A DNA stretch of 64,000 nt from Chryseobacterium sp. OV279 (GCF_900128945.1 NZ_FQUD01000001.1:496001-560000); one strand, 5' to 3'. Positions 34,860-43,725 are shown, counted from the stretch's first letter. Notes: generated from the sequence alone by a model not told the origin. Numbers and translations are program-made.

Positions 34860-35315
34860 TTAAAGTGTAATATCTAGCGTTAGCTTCCTACGGTTATTAT
34901 CGTAAAATGTAGCACTACGGTTTTCATCTCTAGACAATGTTTCCATATTTTCGATTTCATTAAATCGACTTTTATCAGTTTTGGAAAGTTCCATTATGAT
35001 AAAATGATTTTCGTCAATGGTATTAAAATCTACAAGCTTTAAATATTCTTCAATAGAATTTTTATCGAGTATTACTTTTCCGCTGCCCAATTTATGGCGG
35101 TCCTGTCCATTCTTTTTAACACCTGAGATCCAATATTCTTCTCCTGTTTCGATATCAAAATAATTCCCACTGATTCCGGGGATTTTAAGTTTCTTCAAAG
35201 CTTTATTATTGAAATATACCGTTTGACCGGACTTTGAAAATTCTACAAAACCAATCCAGGCAGACCCGTGATGACCTGTGGATTTGTTTTCTAGATACAT
35301 TATTTTAGATTTCAT
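34860..35315 (-). CDS. Conserved hypothetical protein
   Basis: A 151-residue cytoplasmic protein starting MKSKIMYLENKSTGHHGSAW. The stretch WIGFVEFSKSGQTVYFNNKA and YFDIETGEEYWISGVKKNGQ belongs to a family I recognise as recurring, always uncharacterised, across Bacteroidota and other bacteria; it usually appears as a single-domain beta-rich protein. The C-terminal third (VDFNTIDENHFIIMELSKTD and after) is not conserved in my recollection. No function can be assigned. Confidence 0.7.
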   Translation of the reverse strand: MKSKIMYLENKSTGHHGSAWIGFVEFSKSGQTVYFNNKALKKLKIPGISGNYFDIETGEEYWISGVKKNGQDRHKLGSGKVILDKNSIEEYLKLVDFNTIDENHFIIMELSKTDKSRFNEIENMETLSRDENRSATFYDNNRRKLTLDITL

Positions 35316-35362
35316 GATTTAATATTAATTGGGGAGTATTTATAATTTTAACTGTAAATAAT

Positions 35363-35788
35363 TTACGGAACAATATCATACACTGTATTTTCATTATTTC
35401 CAAATAGCTCATTCTGAATATGTCTTGCGAGCTGTATTGTTTGCTCAATATCCGTATTTGTTTTGATCATTAAATAAGGCATACCGTCATTAGCTTCCTC
35501 CACAAAAGTGTAATTATTTCTTATCGCAAAACTTTTAATCTTTTCAAAATACGGAATTTGAGTTTTTTCTACCGCTTCAAATTCTATATTATAATTGTTA
35601 CCCTCTTTTTTAAAATAAAGACAATCATAACTGTTTGATGTAATTCCTATAAAATCAAACTCAGTTTTATCCTGACTCAATAAGATAAGCTCTTCGTATA
35701 AACCACTCATTTTTATTTGACGGGCAACTTTTATATTAACAGGAATTACCTTTTTAAAGCTATTCAAAATTGACTTGAAAATGTCCAT
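35363..35788 (-). CDS. Hypothetical protein
   Basis: A 141-residue protein (MDIFKSILNSFKKVIPVNIK) without signal peptide or membrane segments. I recognise no domain. A C-terminal stretch, TDIEQTIQLARHIQNELFGN, resembles helical ends of small immunity-like proteins but this is weak. It begins the minus-strand AT-rich cluster of four genes, with gaps of 47, 51 and 44 bases that allow one transcript. Confidence 0.65.
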   Translation of the reverse strand: MDIFKSILNSFKKVIPVNIKVARQIKMSGLYEELILLSQDKTEFDFIGITSNSYDCLYFKKEGNNYNIEFEAVEKTQIPYFEKIKSFAIRNNYTFVEEANDGMPYLMIKTNTDIEQTIQLARHIQNELFGNNENTVYDIVP

Positions 35789-36060
35789 AAATAAAGTTTT
35801 GAGACGGATTTACAAATGATCTCAACAATCAAATATAAGAAATAAAGAAATGTTCATTGAGCCACATAATGAAAAGAATGAGAATGAAGAATCATTTATA
35901 ATAGTTTTTTCATGAACTGCACCATCAATCCTATCAATTACAAAAAGTAACTAATGCAGTTTTATTGGTTTAAATTTGTTTGGTTTTAAACCTAAAATTT
36001 AAAATTATGAAATCACCGAGGGTGATTCCATATCGCTTTTAAAAAAAATAAATATCTGAT

Positions 36061-37065
36061 ATGAAAAATTTTGAAATATCGGTGCTTGATCTTGCTCCCG
36101 TAAAGCAGGGAAAAAGCATTCACGATACGTTTCAGGACAGTTTATCTTTAGCAAACCATACTGAACAATTACATTATAAAAGATTCTGGCTGGCCGAGCA
36201 CCACAATATGGAAAGTATTGCCAGTTCAGCCACCACCGTTCTGATCGGTTTTATCGCCAACGGAACAAAAACAATAAGAGTCGGATCCGGAGGAATTATG
36301 CTTCCGAACCACAGTTCCCTGATCATCGCTGAACAGTTTGGAACCCTGGAATCTCTTTTCCCTGGAAGAATAGATCTTGGTCTGGGAAGAGCTCCCGGAA
36401 CAGACGGACTTACCGCTCAGGCGTTAGGAAGAAATCCTGCGATTATCAACAAGCAGTTTCCGAGACAGATCTTAGAACTGCAGACATATTTTTCGAAGGA
36501 CAATGCTGATGCTTTAGTACGTGCCATTCCTGGTGAAGGGCTGGACATTCCGCTTTACATTCTGGGATCCAGTACAGACAGTGCGTGGCTCGCTGCGGAA
36601 CTTGGGCTTCCGTATGCTTTTGCAGGACATTTCGCTCCGGAGCAGATGGAAATGGCTTTTAAAATTTACAGAGAACATTTTCAGCCTTCCGAACAATTGG
36701 CTCAACCTTATCTGATGGCATGTATCAATGGAGTAGCGGCAGAAACTTCTGAAGAGGCACACAAAATGTCTACAACATTGTTCCAGGCATTTATCAACAT
36801 CATCAGAAATGACCGTAAACCTTTTGCTCCGCCAGTAGATGATATGGATGATCTTTGGTCGCCGATGGAAAAATCCATGGTGCTTCAGAAACTGAAATAT
36901 ACGTTGATCGGAAATCAGGCAGAAATTGAAGATCAACTGAAAGATTTTCAGGAAAAATTCAATGTGGATGAATTAATTATCAACTCACATATCTACGATC
37001 ATCAGAAAAGACTGAGATCTTATGAGATTTTCAGAGAGGCAGCAAACTCTTTATCCAAAGCCTAA
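36061..37065 (+). CDS. LLM class flavin-dependent oxidoreductase (luciferase-like monooxygenase)
   Basis: A 334-residue TIM-barrel protein of the bacterial-luciferase superfamily. The start FEISVLDLAPVKQGKS and the segments FWLAEHHNMESIASSATTVL and GSGGIMLPNHSSLIIAEQFG, LFPGRIDLGLGRAPGTD are characteristic of the subgroup MsnO8/YhbW. The flavin is likely FMN. The 60-base spacer to ribBA (a flavin-biosynthesis gene) is probably incidental because ribBA has its own strong promoter. Substrate unknown. Confidence 0.9.
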   Translation: MKNFEISVLDLAPVKQGKSIHDTFQDSLSLANHTEQLHYKRFWLAEHHNMESIASSATTVLIGFIANGTKTIRVGSGGIMLPNHSSLIIAEQFGTLESLFPGRIDLGLGRAPGTDGLTAQALGRNPAIINKQFPRQILELQTYFSKDNADALVRAIPGEGLDIPLYILGSSTDSAWLAAELGLPYAFAGHFAPEQMEMAFKIYREHFQPSEQLAQPYLMACINGVAAETSEEAHKMSTTLFQAFINIIRNDRKPFAPPVDDMDDLWSPMEKSMVLQKLKYTLIGNQAEIEDQLKDFQEKFNVDELIINSHIYDHQKRLRSYEIFREAANSLSKA

Positions 37066-37082
37066 CAAACCCTCCATATTAA

Positions 37083-37114
37083 TTGGCAGATGCTCATTTT
37101 TATAAGTATCTTTG
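37083..37114 (+). promoter_or_regulatory. Promoter of ribBA
   Basis: TTG at 37083-37085, a 21-base spacer and TATCTTTG at 37107-37114, 19 bases before the start codon. No FMN riboswitch fold is evident in the short leader. Confidence 0.75.
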
Positions 37115-37132
37115 CACAAATAAAAAGTAAAC

Positions 37133-38254
37133 ATGTCTGATATTAAATTAAATACTATTCCAGAGGCTATTGAAGACCTTAAAAATGGTAAAATAATCAT
37201 AGTAGTAGATGATGAAGACAGAGAAAACGAAGGAGATTTTCTTTGCGCTGCAGAATTGACAACGCCGGAAATTATCAATTTTATGGCACTTCACGGAAGA
37301 GGACTTATATGTATGCCGCTTCCTGAAAAAAGATGTGACGAGCTAGGTCTTGAAGTGATGGTAAGCAGAAGCAGTGATCCTAAGGAAACCGCTTTTACCG
37401 TATCTGTTGACCTTCTTGGAAACGGAACTTCCACAGGTATTTCTGCCGGAGACAGAGCCAAAACCATTTTAGCTTTGATGGATGAAAAATCCAAGCCGAC
37501 GGATTTCATGAGACCTGGACACATTTTCCCGCTTCGTGCAAGAAAAGGAGGGGTTTTAAAAAGAGCAGGACATACTGAAGCAGCCATTGACCTGACTCAG
37601 TTGGCAGGTTTAAAAGAAGGTGGTGTGATCTGTGAGATCATGAATGACGATGGTACGATGTCCCGTTTGCCGGAACTTCACGCTTTCGCTCAGAAACATG
37701 ATATGAAGATTGTTTCCATCGAAGACCTGATTCATTATCAGCTTAAAAAAGGAAACCTTATCGAAAGACTGGAAGAAAGAAAAGTACAAACCGCTTATGG
37801 TGAGTTTGATTTTTTTGCTTTCAGAGAAACATCGAATGACCAGATCCATTTTGCCCTGACGAAAGGAGCATGGACGGTTGATGAACCTGTTTTGGTAAGA
37901 GTTCAGTCTTCAGATTCTTATTTTGATGTATTGACAAGACTGAACAATGGTGAAAAGCCATTATTGGAAAAAGTAACCAATATGGTGAATGAAGCAGGAA
38001 AAGGAGCTGTTATTTTCATCAATAACGTTTCAAATTCTGAAAATACACTGAGAAAGCTTCAGCAGTTCCTGAATTACCAGGACGGGCAGGAGCAGCATCC
38101 TACATTGGCTTATAACTACAGAGATTACGGGATCGGAACACAAATTCTGAAAAATCTGGGAATCAATAAATTTAAAGTGATCACTCAGAACCCTAATATC
38201 AAGCCACAGGTTGGTGGATATGATGTAGAGGTGACAGAGCTGGTACAGCTGTAA
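37133..38254 (+). CDS. ribB: 3,4-dihydroxy-2-butanone 4-phosphate synthase with degenerate GTP cyclohydrolase II domain
   Basis: Makes the four-carbon unit of riboflavin from ribulose 5-phosphate. The N-terminal half (residues 1-205) has the DHBPS signature VVDDEDRENEGDF, followed by GRGLICMP, STGISAGDRAKT and RAGHTEAAIDL. The C-terminal half (about 210-373) has the fold of RibA, but the zinc-binding Cys are missing: HSECLTGD and SLRCDCG of E. coli RibA are replaced by QSSDSYFD and LTRLNNG, and the EGRNIG loop by NSENTLR. The second activity is therefore unlikely. A separate RibA would be needed elsewhere. Confidence 0.94.
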   Translation: MSDIKLNTIPEAIEDLKNGKIIIVVDDEDRENEGDFLCAAELTTPEIINFMALHGRGLICMPLPEKRCDELGLEVMVSRSSDPKETAFTVSVDLLGNGTSTGISAGDRAKTILALMDEKSKPTDFMRPGHIFPLRARKGGVLKRAGHTEAAIDLTQLAGLKEGGVICEIMNDDGTMSRLPELHAFAQKHDMKIVSIEDLIHYQLKKGNLIERLEERKVQTAYGEFDFFAFRETSNDQIHFALTKGAWTVDEPVLVRVQSSDSYFDVLTRLNNGEKPLLEKVTNMVNEAGKGAVIFINNVSNSENTLRKLQQFLNYQDGQEQHPTLAYNYRDYGIGTQILKNLGINKFKVITQNPNIKPQVGGYDVEVTELVQL

Positions 38255-38317
38255 AAATAAATTGTGAATAGTCTGTAGTGAATGAATGCTACGGATTATT
38301 TATAGAAATAAAATCAA

Positions 38318-38350
38318 AAAAAAGGTTTAGGATTTTTCTAAACCTTTTTT
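38318..38350 (+). terminator. Terminator after ribBA
   Basis: Stem AAAAGGTTTAG / CTAAACCTTTT with loop GATTTTT and a T run. It ends 12 bases before the regulator gene. Confidence 0.85.
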
Positions 38351-38362
38351 TATTTTTAAACC

Positions 38363-38944
38363 ATGACAGAGTCTTTAAAGAAACACATCAGGGAGTATAT
38401 TGAAATTTCAGACGAGAAGCTTGAAAAGTACTGCAGTGCTTTTACCATTCAGAAAATTAAGAAAAAAGATTTCCTTTTAAAAGAAGGCGATATCTGTGAA
38501 GCCGAAGGATTTGTATTGAGTGGCTGTTTTAAAGTTTTCCGTACAGACAGCAATGCAGATGATCAGATCCTGTATTTTGCCGTGGAAGACTGGTGGATTT
38601 CTGATATTGACAGTTTTATTAATCAGATTCCGTCGCAGCTGAATATCCAGGCTATTGAAGACAGCGAAATTCTTCTCATTTCAAAGGAAGACAAAGAAAG
38701 ACTCTATCTTGAAATTCCTGAAATTGAGAAACTGATGAGACTTAAATTTCAAATGTCCATTATTGCTCTACAACGTAGAATTATTGATAATTTAAGCAAA
38801 CCTTCCGATGAACGTTATCAGGACTTTTTGAATAAATATCCCAAAACAGCCCACCGGCTTACCAATATCCAGATCGCTGCTTATTTAGGAGTAACGCCTG
38901 AGTTTATCAGTAGAATTCGGAGAAAAATTGTAAGTAGAAACTAA
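38363..38944 (+). CDS. Crp/Fnr family transcriptional regulator
   Basis: A 193-residue protein: N-terminal cyclic-nucleotide-binding-like beta-roll (KKKDFLLKEGDICEAEGFVL near 33-52, then the fold with FRTDSNADDQ) and a C-terminal helix-turn-helix, LTNIQIAAYLGVTPEFISRI near 168-187. No Cys cluster like that of Fnr is present and the nucleotide-binding Arg/Glu pattern of Crp is not obvious, so the ligand is unclear. This small, one-gene type is very common in Flavobacteria. Codirectional with ribBA but after a terminator. Confidence 0.9.
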   Translation: MTESLKKHIREYIEISDEKLEKYCSAFTIQKIKKKDFLLKEGDICEAEGFVLSGCFKVFRTDSNADDQILYFAVEDWWISDIDSFINQIPSQLNIQAIEDSEILLISKEDKERLYLEIPEIEKLMRLKFQMSIIALQRRIIDNLSKPSDERYQDFLNKYPKTAHRLTNIQIAAYLGVTPEFISRIRRKIVSRN

Positions 38945-38952
38945 GACTTTTA

Positions 38953-39085
38953 AGGTGAATGGTCAATTGTGAATTTTGCTTCGCAAGTGAAATGATGGAT
39001 ATGAAAGGTTTCGGGAAACGAGATACGTAGTTCGAACCAGCAACTAAAAAACTCTAAAACACCCGACTCTCCAACTCCAAAACTC
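38953..39085. repeat. Mosaic intergenic repeat, copy 3 (reverse orientation)
   Basis: Module E (GTGAATTTTGCTTCGCAAGT near 38967), module B (GAACCAGCAACTA) and module A (ACTCTAAAACACCCGACTCT and CCAACTCCAAAACTC) are in the reverse order of the copies at 29209 and 40052. It ends at the fmt stop codon. Confidence 0.7.
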
Positions 39086-40030
39086 TTACAAACTTATCTC
39101 CTCAAAATTTCTAAATCCATTCAGGAAATCCTTCACTGTCATTCTTTTTTTACCTTCTAATTGAAGTTCTTGTGGGAAATAAGCACCGTCTTCCGTATAG
39201 ATTTTGAACTCATTTTTAGAAATATCCAAAGTTCCGGAAGGCTTTCCGTGATCCATGATTTCGAATTTTCCGGCAAATATTTTTAATCCTTTTTCCTCTT
39301 CTCCGATTTTAATAGTGGTGAAGGCAGCCGGATAAGGTGACATTCCAAGGATGAACTGATGAACTATTTTTGATGGAGCTTTCCAGTTGATTCTGGTGTC
39401 TTCCTTAAATATTTTATACGCATTTTTAGGATGTTCAACATGAGGTTGAGGTCTTTCGGTAATAGAATTTTCAGCTAAACCGTCAAGCGTTTTTACAACC
39501 AGTGATGAACCCATCTCCATTAATCTGTCGTGAAGACTTCCCGCATTTTCATCCGGTATAATTTCCAGTTCCTGTTGAAGAAGAATATTCCCTTCGTCTA
39601 TTTTTTCATTGATGAAAAACGTAGTGGCACCGGTTTTTTCTTCACCGTTGATCACTGCATAATTGATAGGAGCTGCTCCTCTGTAATCCGGAAGCAATGA
39701 AGCATGAAGATTGAACGTTCCCATTTTAGGCATTTCGAAAAGAACCTTTGGCATCATTCTGAAAGCAACCACGATGAAAACATCAGCATCCAGTTTTCTC
39801 AGTTCTTCCAAAAATTCAGGGTTTCTCAATTTTTCAGGCTGGAAAACAGGAATATTATTTTCGGCGGCATATACTTTTACCGGAGACTGATTGATCTTCT
39901 GTCCGCGGCCACTGGCTTTGTCGGCAACAGTTACAACACCTACCACTTCATGACTGGACTGATGGATAGCCTCCAAAGAAGTCTTTGCAAACTCCGGGGT
40001 TCCTAAAAAAACGACTTTCAATGATTTCAT
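39086..40030 (-). CDS. fmt: Methionyl-tRNA formyltransferase
   Basis: Formylates initiator Met-tRNA with 10-formyl-tetrahydrofolate. The 314-residue protein begins VVFLGTPEFAKTSLEAI, has FNLHASLLPDYRGAAPINYA near 104-123 with the catalytic Asn-His and downstream Asp, and a C-terminal OB-fold domain. A minus-strand TATCTTTG box ends only five bases before the ATG, so the mRNA may be nearly leaderless. Standing alone rather than with def as in E. coli. Confidence 0.95.
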   Translation of the reverse strand: MKSLKVVFLGTPEFAKTSLEAIHQSSHEVVGVVTVADKASGRGQKINQSPVKVYAAENNIPVFQPEKLRNPEFLEELRKLDADVFIVVAFRMMPKVLFEMPKMGTFNLHASLLPDYRGAAPINYAVINGEEKTGATTFFINEKIDEGNILLQQELEIIPDENAGSLHDRLMEMGSSLVVKTLDGLAENSITERPQPHVEHPKNAYKIFKEDTRINWKAPSKIVHQFILGMSPYPAAFTTIKIGEEEKGLKIFAGKFEIMDHGKPSGTLDISKNEFKIYTEDGAYFPQELQLEGKKRMTVKDFLNGFRNFEEISL

Positions 40031-40034
40031 GGTG

Positions 40035-40042
40035 CAAAGATA
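40035..40042 (-). promoter_or_regulatory. -7 box TATCTTTG immediately before fmt
   Basis: Exact TAnnTTTG match on the minus strand. Its place so near the start codon implies a leader of a few bases or none. Confidence 0.5.
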
Positions 40043-40051
40043 AGGGTTTTT

Positions 40052-40297
40052 GGGAGAGTTTTGGAGTAGGAGGGTATTAGAGTTGGAGTGTTTTAGGGTC
40101 GGAGAGTTTTAGAGTTTTTTAGTTGCTGGTTGCGAGTTGCTGGTTCAAACCGCGAAACGCGGACCTTGTATCTCGATCTTGATTAGCATAAGCTAATCTA
40201 AACTTCTAGTTTGCCACAATTTGTCTGAAATCTAATGTCTGACATCTGCTGTCTAAATTTCACCATTCACCTGCGAAGCAAAATTCACCATTCACAT
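40052..40297. repeat. Mosaic intergenic repeat, copy 4 (forward orientation)
   Basis: Most complete copy: module A (GAGTTTTGGAGTAGGAGGGT and on), B (TTAGTTGCTGGTTGCGAGTT and GCTGGTTC), C (CCGCGAAACGCGG), D (TGTCTGAAATCTAATGTCTG), E (TTCACCATTCACCTGCGAAG) ending in CACCATTCAC. It fills the spacer between fmt and recQ; no gene is seen. Confidence 0.7.
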
Positions 40298-40300
40298 TAT

Positions 40301-42211
40301 TTATTCCTCATGATTCAACGCATACGTTCTGAAGTTCAGCATCTTTACTTTTCCTGAATCTAAGAGGAAAATCAGGTTTTCCAGGATGTTGTTTTTAGAG
40401 TGATAGTTAAGCTGGACGGACAAATCTTCGATTGTTGACGGTTTTTTGGCCAATAGATTAATGATTTGCTGGGAAATATTTTTTCCGAAAATGGATTGCT
40501 TGTTCTTTTCACAGACTGAACACTGGCCACAGTTCTTCGTATTTTTTTCACCAAAGTAAGCGAGAATAAGTTTCATTTTACAATAATCATTGTTTTCTAT
40601 GAAGAACTTGATCTCTTCCCACTTTTGGATTTTATTCTTTTGGATGTGTTCAAAAAGTTTCCAGTACGCTGCATTGATGGCTCTTTCATCACGGGGTTTT
40701 AGAAATTTGATGCTCGATAAAGCTCCGTCTACATATTCCAGATAATTTTTTTGCTGAAGTTCTTTCAAACGTTCTTTGATCAAAGGCAGACTTACCCCGA
40801 TCTTATTGCTGACCTGCTGCTCGCTGAACATTACCTTATGCGTCGTGATTCCTGACACGGTACGGAGCAGAAGCTCTATGAAATAAGCATCTTTCTGTGG
40901 CAGCTGGTCTATGTCTTCAGCATTGAACAGAAGCTCCAGTGAAGATAGGCTTTTGTTGTCGTTATGATAAATGATCTCCTGATTGTGCAGGAAATTGAGA
41001 ACATTACTGATCTTAGCTCTTGACAGTCTTGTAAAGTTTTGTATTCCCTGGATATTCAACTGGAAAACTTTTTCCGGCAACTCGTATTCTGCTACCTGGA
41101 AAATAGAGTAGAGGTAGGTGATGATTTTTAAAAATTCCGCTTTGTTGGGAATCTGGTTTTTCAAAATTTCATCAAAGTTAAGAAGTTCCTGTTTGTTCCA
41201 GAGAAGAAATGCAAAACTGTCTTTTCCGTCTCTTCCTGCTCGTCCAATTTCCTGATAAAAATTTTCTAATGAAGGAGCGGGAGAGTAGTGGATTACAAAC
41301 CGGACATTATCCTTGTCTATTCCCATACCAAAGGCATTGGTGGAAATCAGAACATGATTGTCGCTGGTATTCCAGAGGTTCTGTTTGGCATTTTTTTCTT
41401 TCGTCGTTAAACCGGCGTGAAAATAATCTACATTTTTCACCTGATTTTTTTTGAGAAATTCGGCCAGCATTTCTGCATCTTTTCTTGTTCTTACATAGAC
41501 AATTCCGGAGTCATTATTATGTTTTAAAATATCAAAAACACGTTGGAATTTATCGGAAACTTCATCTATGAAAATCCTGATATTCTCTCTCCTGAAACTT
41601 TTCTGAAAAACAAACGGCTTTTTTAGTTCCAGCTTATTTTTGATTTCTTCCAGAACTTTCGGAGTTGCTGTAGCTGTTAAAGCCAGACATGGAATCTTTG
41701 GATTATTTTTTCTGAATTCTTTAATATTCTGATAGCTCGGTCTGAAATCCTGGCCCCATTCTGAAATACAGTGCGCTTCATCTACAGCAATAAATGACAG
41801 TTGGATTTCTTCAATATTCTGTAGAAATTGATTGTTAGTAAGTCTTTCCGGAGATACGTATAGAAGTTTCGTAAGGCCATCTTTACAACGGTTATAGACT
41901 GCTTCTGCATCGTATTCATCCAGTTCGGAAGATAGATAGTCTGCTTCGATACCACGGTGCTTCAGTTGGCTTACCTGATCTTTCATCAGGGCAAGAAGCG
42001 GTGAAATCACCAAGCAGGTTCCTTCTTTCAGCAAAGCCGGAAGCTGGTAACAGAGCGATTTTCCGGCACCGGTAGGCAACAGGACAAGGCTGTCTTTTTC
42101 ATTAATGACTGCGTCGATGATTTCTTCCTGAGAATCTCTGAAACTGTCATAGCCCCAAAAATATTTTAGGGTATCAAGTTTTAATTTTTGGAAATCCTGC
42201 TGAGAAATCAT
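40301..42211 (-). CDS. recQ: ATP-dependent DNA helicase RecQ
   Basis: A 3'-5' helicase of 636 residues in recombination and repair. The helicase core has LLPTGAGKSLCYQLPAL near 42-58, VDEAHCISEWGQDFRPSY near 143-160, and the C-terminal motifs STNAFGMGIDKDNVRFVIHY and QEIGRAGRDG. The zinc-binding subdomain is seen as YCKMKLILAYFGEKNT, NCGQCSVC. A winged-helix-like tail follows but no HRDC domain is evident, as is common for the shorter RecQ paralogues of Bacteroidota. The gene is followed by the mosaic repeat. Confidence 0.93.
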   Translation of the reverse strand: MISQQDFQKLKLDTLKYFWGYDSFRDSQEEIIDAVINEKDSLVLLPTGAGKSLCYQLPALLKEGTCLVISPLLALMKDQVSQLKHRGIEADYLSSELDEYDAEAVYNRCKDGLTKLLYVSPERLTNNQFLQNIEEIQLSFIAVDEAHCISEWGQDFRPSYQNIKEFRKNNPKIPCLALTATATPKVLEEIKNKLELKKPFVFQKSFRRENIRIFIDEVSDKFQRVFDILKHNNDSGIVYVRTRKDAEMLAEFLKKNQVKNVDYFHAGLTTKEKNAKQNLWNTSDNHVLISTNAFGMGIDKDNVRFVIHYSPAPSLENFYQEIGRAGRDGKDSFAFLLWNKQELLNFDEILKNQIPNKAEFLKIITYLYSIFQVAEYELPEKVFQLNIQGIQNFTRLSRAKISNVLNFLHNQEIIYHNDNKSLSSLELLFNAEDIDQLPQKDAYFIELLLRTVSGITTHKVMFSEQQVSNKIGVSLPLIKERLKELQQKNYLEYVDGALSSIKFLKPRDERAINAAYWKLFEHIQKNKIQKWEEIKFFIENNDYCKMKLILAYFGEKNTKNCGQCSVCEKNKQSIFGKNISQQIINLLAKKPSTIEDLSVQLNYHSKNNILENLIFLLDSGKVKMLNFRTYALNHEE

Positions 42212-42243
42212 AGGGTAAAAGTAATAAAAGTATTACAACAAAA

Positions 42244-42266
42244 AAAGCCGTGCAAGGCACGGCTTT
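42244..42266 (-). terminator. Terminator after the first OmpA gene
   Basis: Stem AAAGCCGTGC / GCACGGCTTT with a 3-base loop; on the minus strand it is followed by a T run. It separates the OmpA gene from recQ. Confidence 0.85.
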
Positions 42267-42288
42267 GATATATTAGCTGATAAGTTTA

Positions 42289-43725
42289 TTATTTAGCTTC
42301 GAAGTATACTCTTCTGTTTGCTCTGTTTTTCCATTCAGGGCATTTAGTAGCTGGTTCGCACTCAGGATATTTAAGGTCTTTTTCACCTTTTCCTACTGCG
42401 TTGATTTTTCCATTCTGAACTCCGTTTTTGATCAAATAATTCTTAACGTTATTTGCTCTTCTTTCAGAAAGTTTCTGGTTGTAAGCATCAGTACCTCTTG
42501 TATCAGTAGCACCGATTACACTGTAAGAACCTGTTGAAGAGTTAATATAGTTTACTGCGTTATTTAAGATTGGAGTGTTTGAAGGTAAAATTCTGTCAGA
42601 ATTTAAATCAAACTCAATTCCTTCAAGTTTAGTTTCTGTTTCTACTACAGGTCCTGTAGGCGTTGTAGGACATCCGTTGTTTTCAACAGGTCCAGGAACA
42701 GTTACACATTTGTCGTAAAGGTCAATTACACCGTCAAGGTCAGTGTCAAGAGCTACACCGGCACCATCCACTCTTGCGCCTGCAGGAGTATCAAGTTGTC
42801 TGTCCCAATCGTCACAAACTCCGTCGTTATCAGCATCTCCTTTTTTACATACTTCGATATCCTGGTTTTTATTAGCCAAAACATCAAGTTTGTAATAGAT
42901 TTCCTGAAGCGGGTCATGCCACATTAAGTGAGACTCGTGTTTTCCTAACTTCAATGAAATACCTAAAGTAGCATTAAAGAAGTTATCAGATACCTGCTCT
43001 TCACGTTTGTTGATGGTACTGTATTTGTCACCACCTCCGTCGAATTCATCATCACCGGTAACTACATACATCAATCTTCCTTCAAGATCGATTCTTCTGT
43101 TGATTTTATATTTTAAACCGGCACCAGCCTGCATAAACAGAGATCCTAATTTGAATGGCTTGATTTCAGTAGCCAGTCTCTGTCCGTTAATATCTTTCTG
43201 ATATGCTTTGTAAGCAATCGTACCGATACCTGCATAACCGTGAAGTGCCCATCTGTAAGGAGAGTGGTTGTCAACTCTTCTTAAAAGATTGGAGAAATTG
43301 ATGTCTCCCAATAAAGAGATTGCGTCATACTGAGTTCTTCCAGCTATAGAAGTTGCATCGGGTGCAGCATCTTTAGTGTTGAAAAATCCCTGTCTTGTTT
43401 CACCTCTGTCATACTGTAGTTTTAAACCAAAAGCGTGAGTGATCGCTTTGTCAATACTTACATAAGCAGAGTATCCGAAAAGGTTTTTACCATTACCATT
43501 CTTGATAGAAGTCATGTCAGCTGACTGGATTAGTGGTACACCAGCACCGGCTGAAATAGACCAGTCGTTAAATCTTTTTGACTGATTGGTAAACGGGGAA
43601 ACATTGGCAGAACCGGAAGAAAAGGTATTCGGATATTCTCCATTTGAAACTGCCGTTGAGTCTTGCGCAAAGCTTACGGCAGGAATTGCCATGGCTAATG
43701 CAACAATTGCTAAACTTAATTTCAT
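42289..43725 (-). CDS. OmpA family outer-membrane protein (paralogue 1)
   Basis: A 478-residue protein: signal peptide ending AIPAVSFAQ, an N-terminal beta-barrel (about residues 22-285), a thrombospondin type 3-like Ca-binding linker (DADNDGVCDDWDRQLDTP and DTDLDGVIDLYDKC near 295-350) and a C-terminal OmpA peptidoglycan-binding domain (GIEFDLNSDRILPSNTPIL and after, ending NRANRRVYFEAK). It anchors the outer membrane to peptidoglycan. It is nearly identical to paralogue 2 up to the NGCP end of the linker and then unrelated in detail. Confidence 0.92.
   Translation of the reverse strand: MKLSLAIVALAMAIPAVSFAQDSTAVSNGEYPNTFSSGSANVSPFTNQSKRFNDWSISAGAGVPLIQSADMTSIKNGNGKNLFGYSAYVSIDKAITHAFGLKLQYDRGETRQGFFNTKDAAPDATSIAGRTQYDAISLLGDINFSNLLRRVDNHSPYRWALHGYAGIGTIAYKAYQKDINGQRLATEIKPFKLGSLFMQAGAGLKYKINRRIDLEGRLMYVVTGDDEFDGGGDKYSTINKREEQVSDNFFNATLGISLKLGKHESHLMWHDPLQEIYYKLDVLANKNQDIEVCKKGDADNDGVCDDWDRQLDTPAGARVDGAGVALDTDLDGVIDLYDKCVTVPGPVENNGCPTTPTGPVVETETKLEGIEFDLNSDRILPSNTPILNNAVNYINSSTGSYSVIGATDTRGTDAYNQKLSERRANNVKNYLIKNGVQNGKINAVGKGEKDLKYPECEPATKCPEWKNRANRRVYFEAK

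Noticed and set aside
37115..37132. FMN riboswitch before ribBA
   Set aside because: The leader after the predicted start of transcription is too short to hold the RFN element.
23690..40297. Mosaic intergenic repeats considered as a CRISPR array
   Set aside because: Copies are kilobases apart, made of different modules, not regular repeats with unique spacers, and no cas gene is present.
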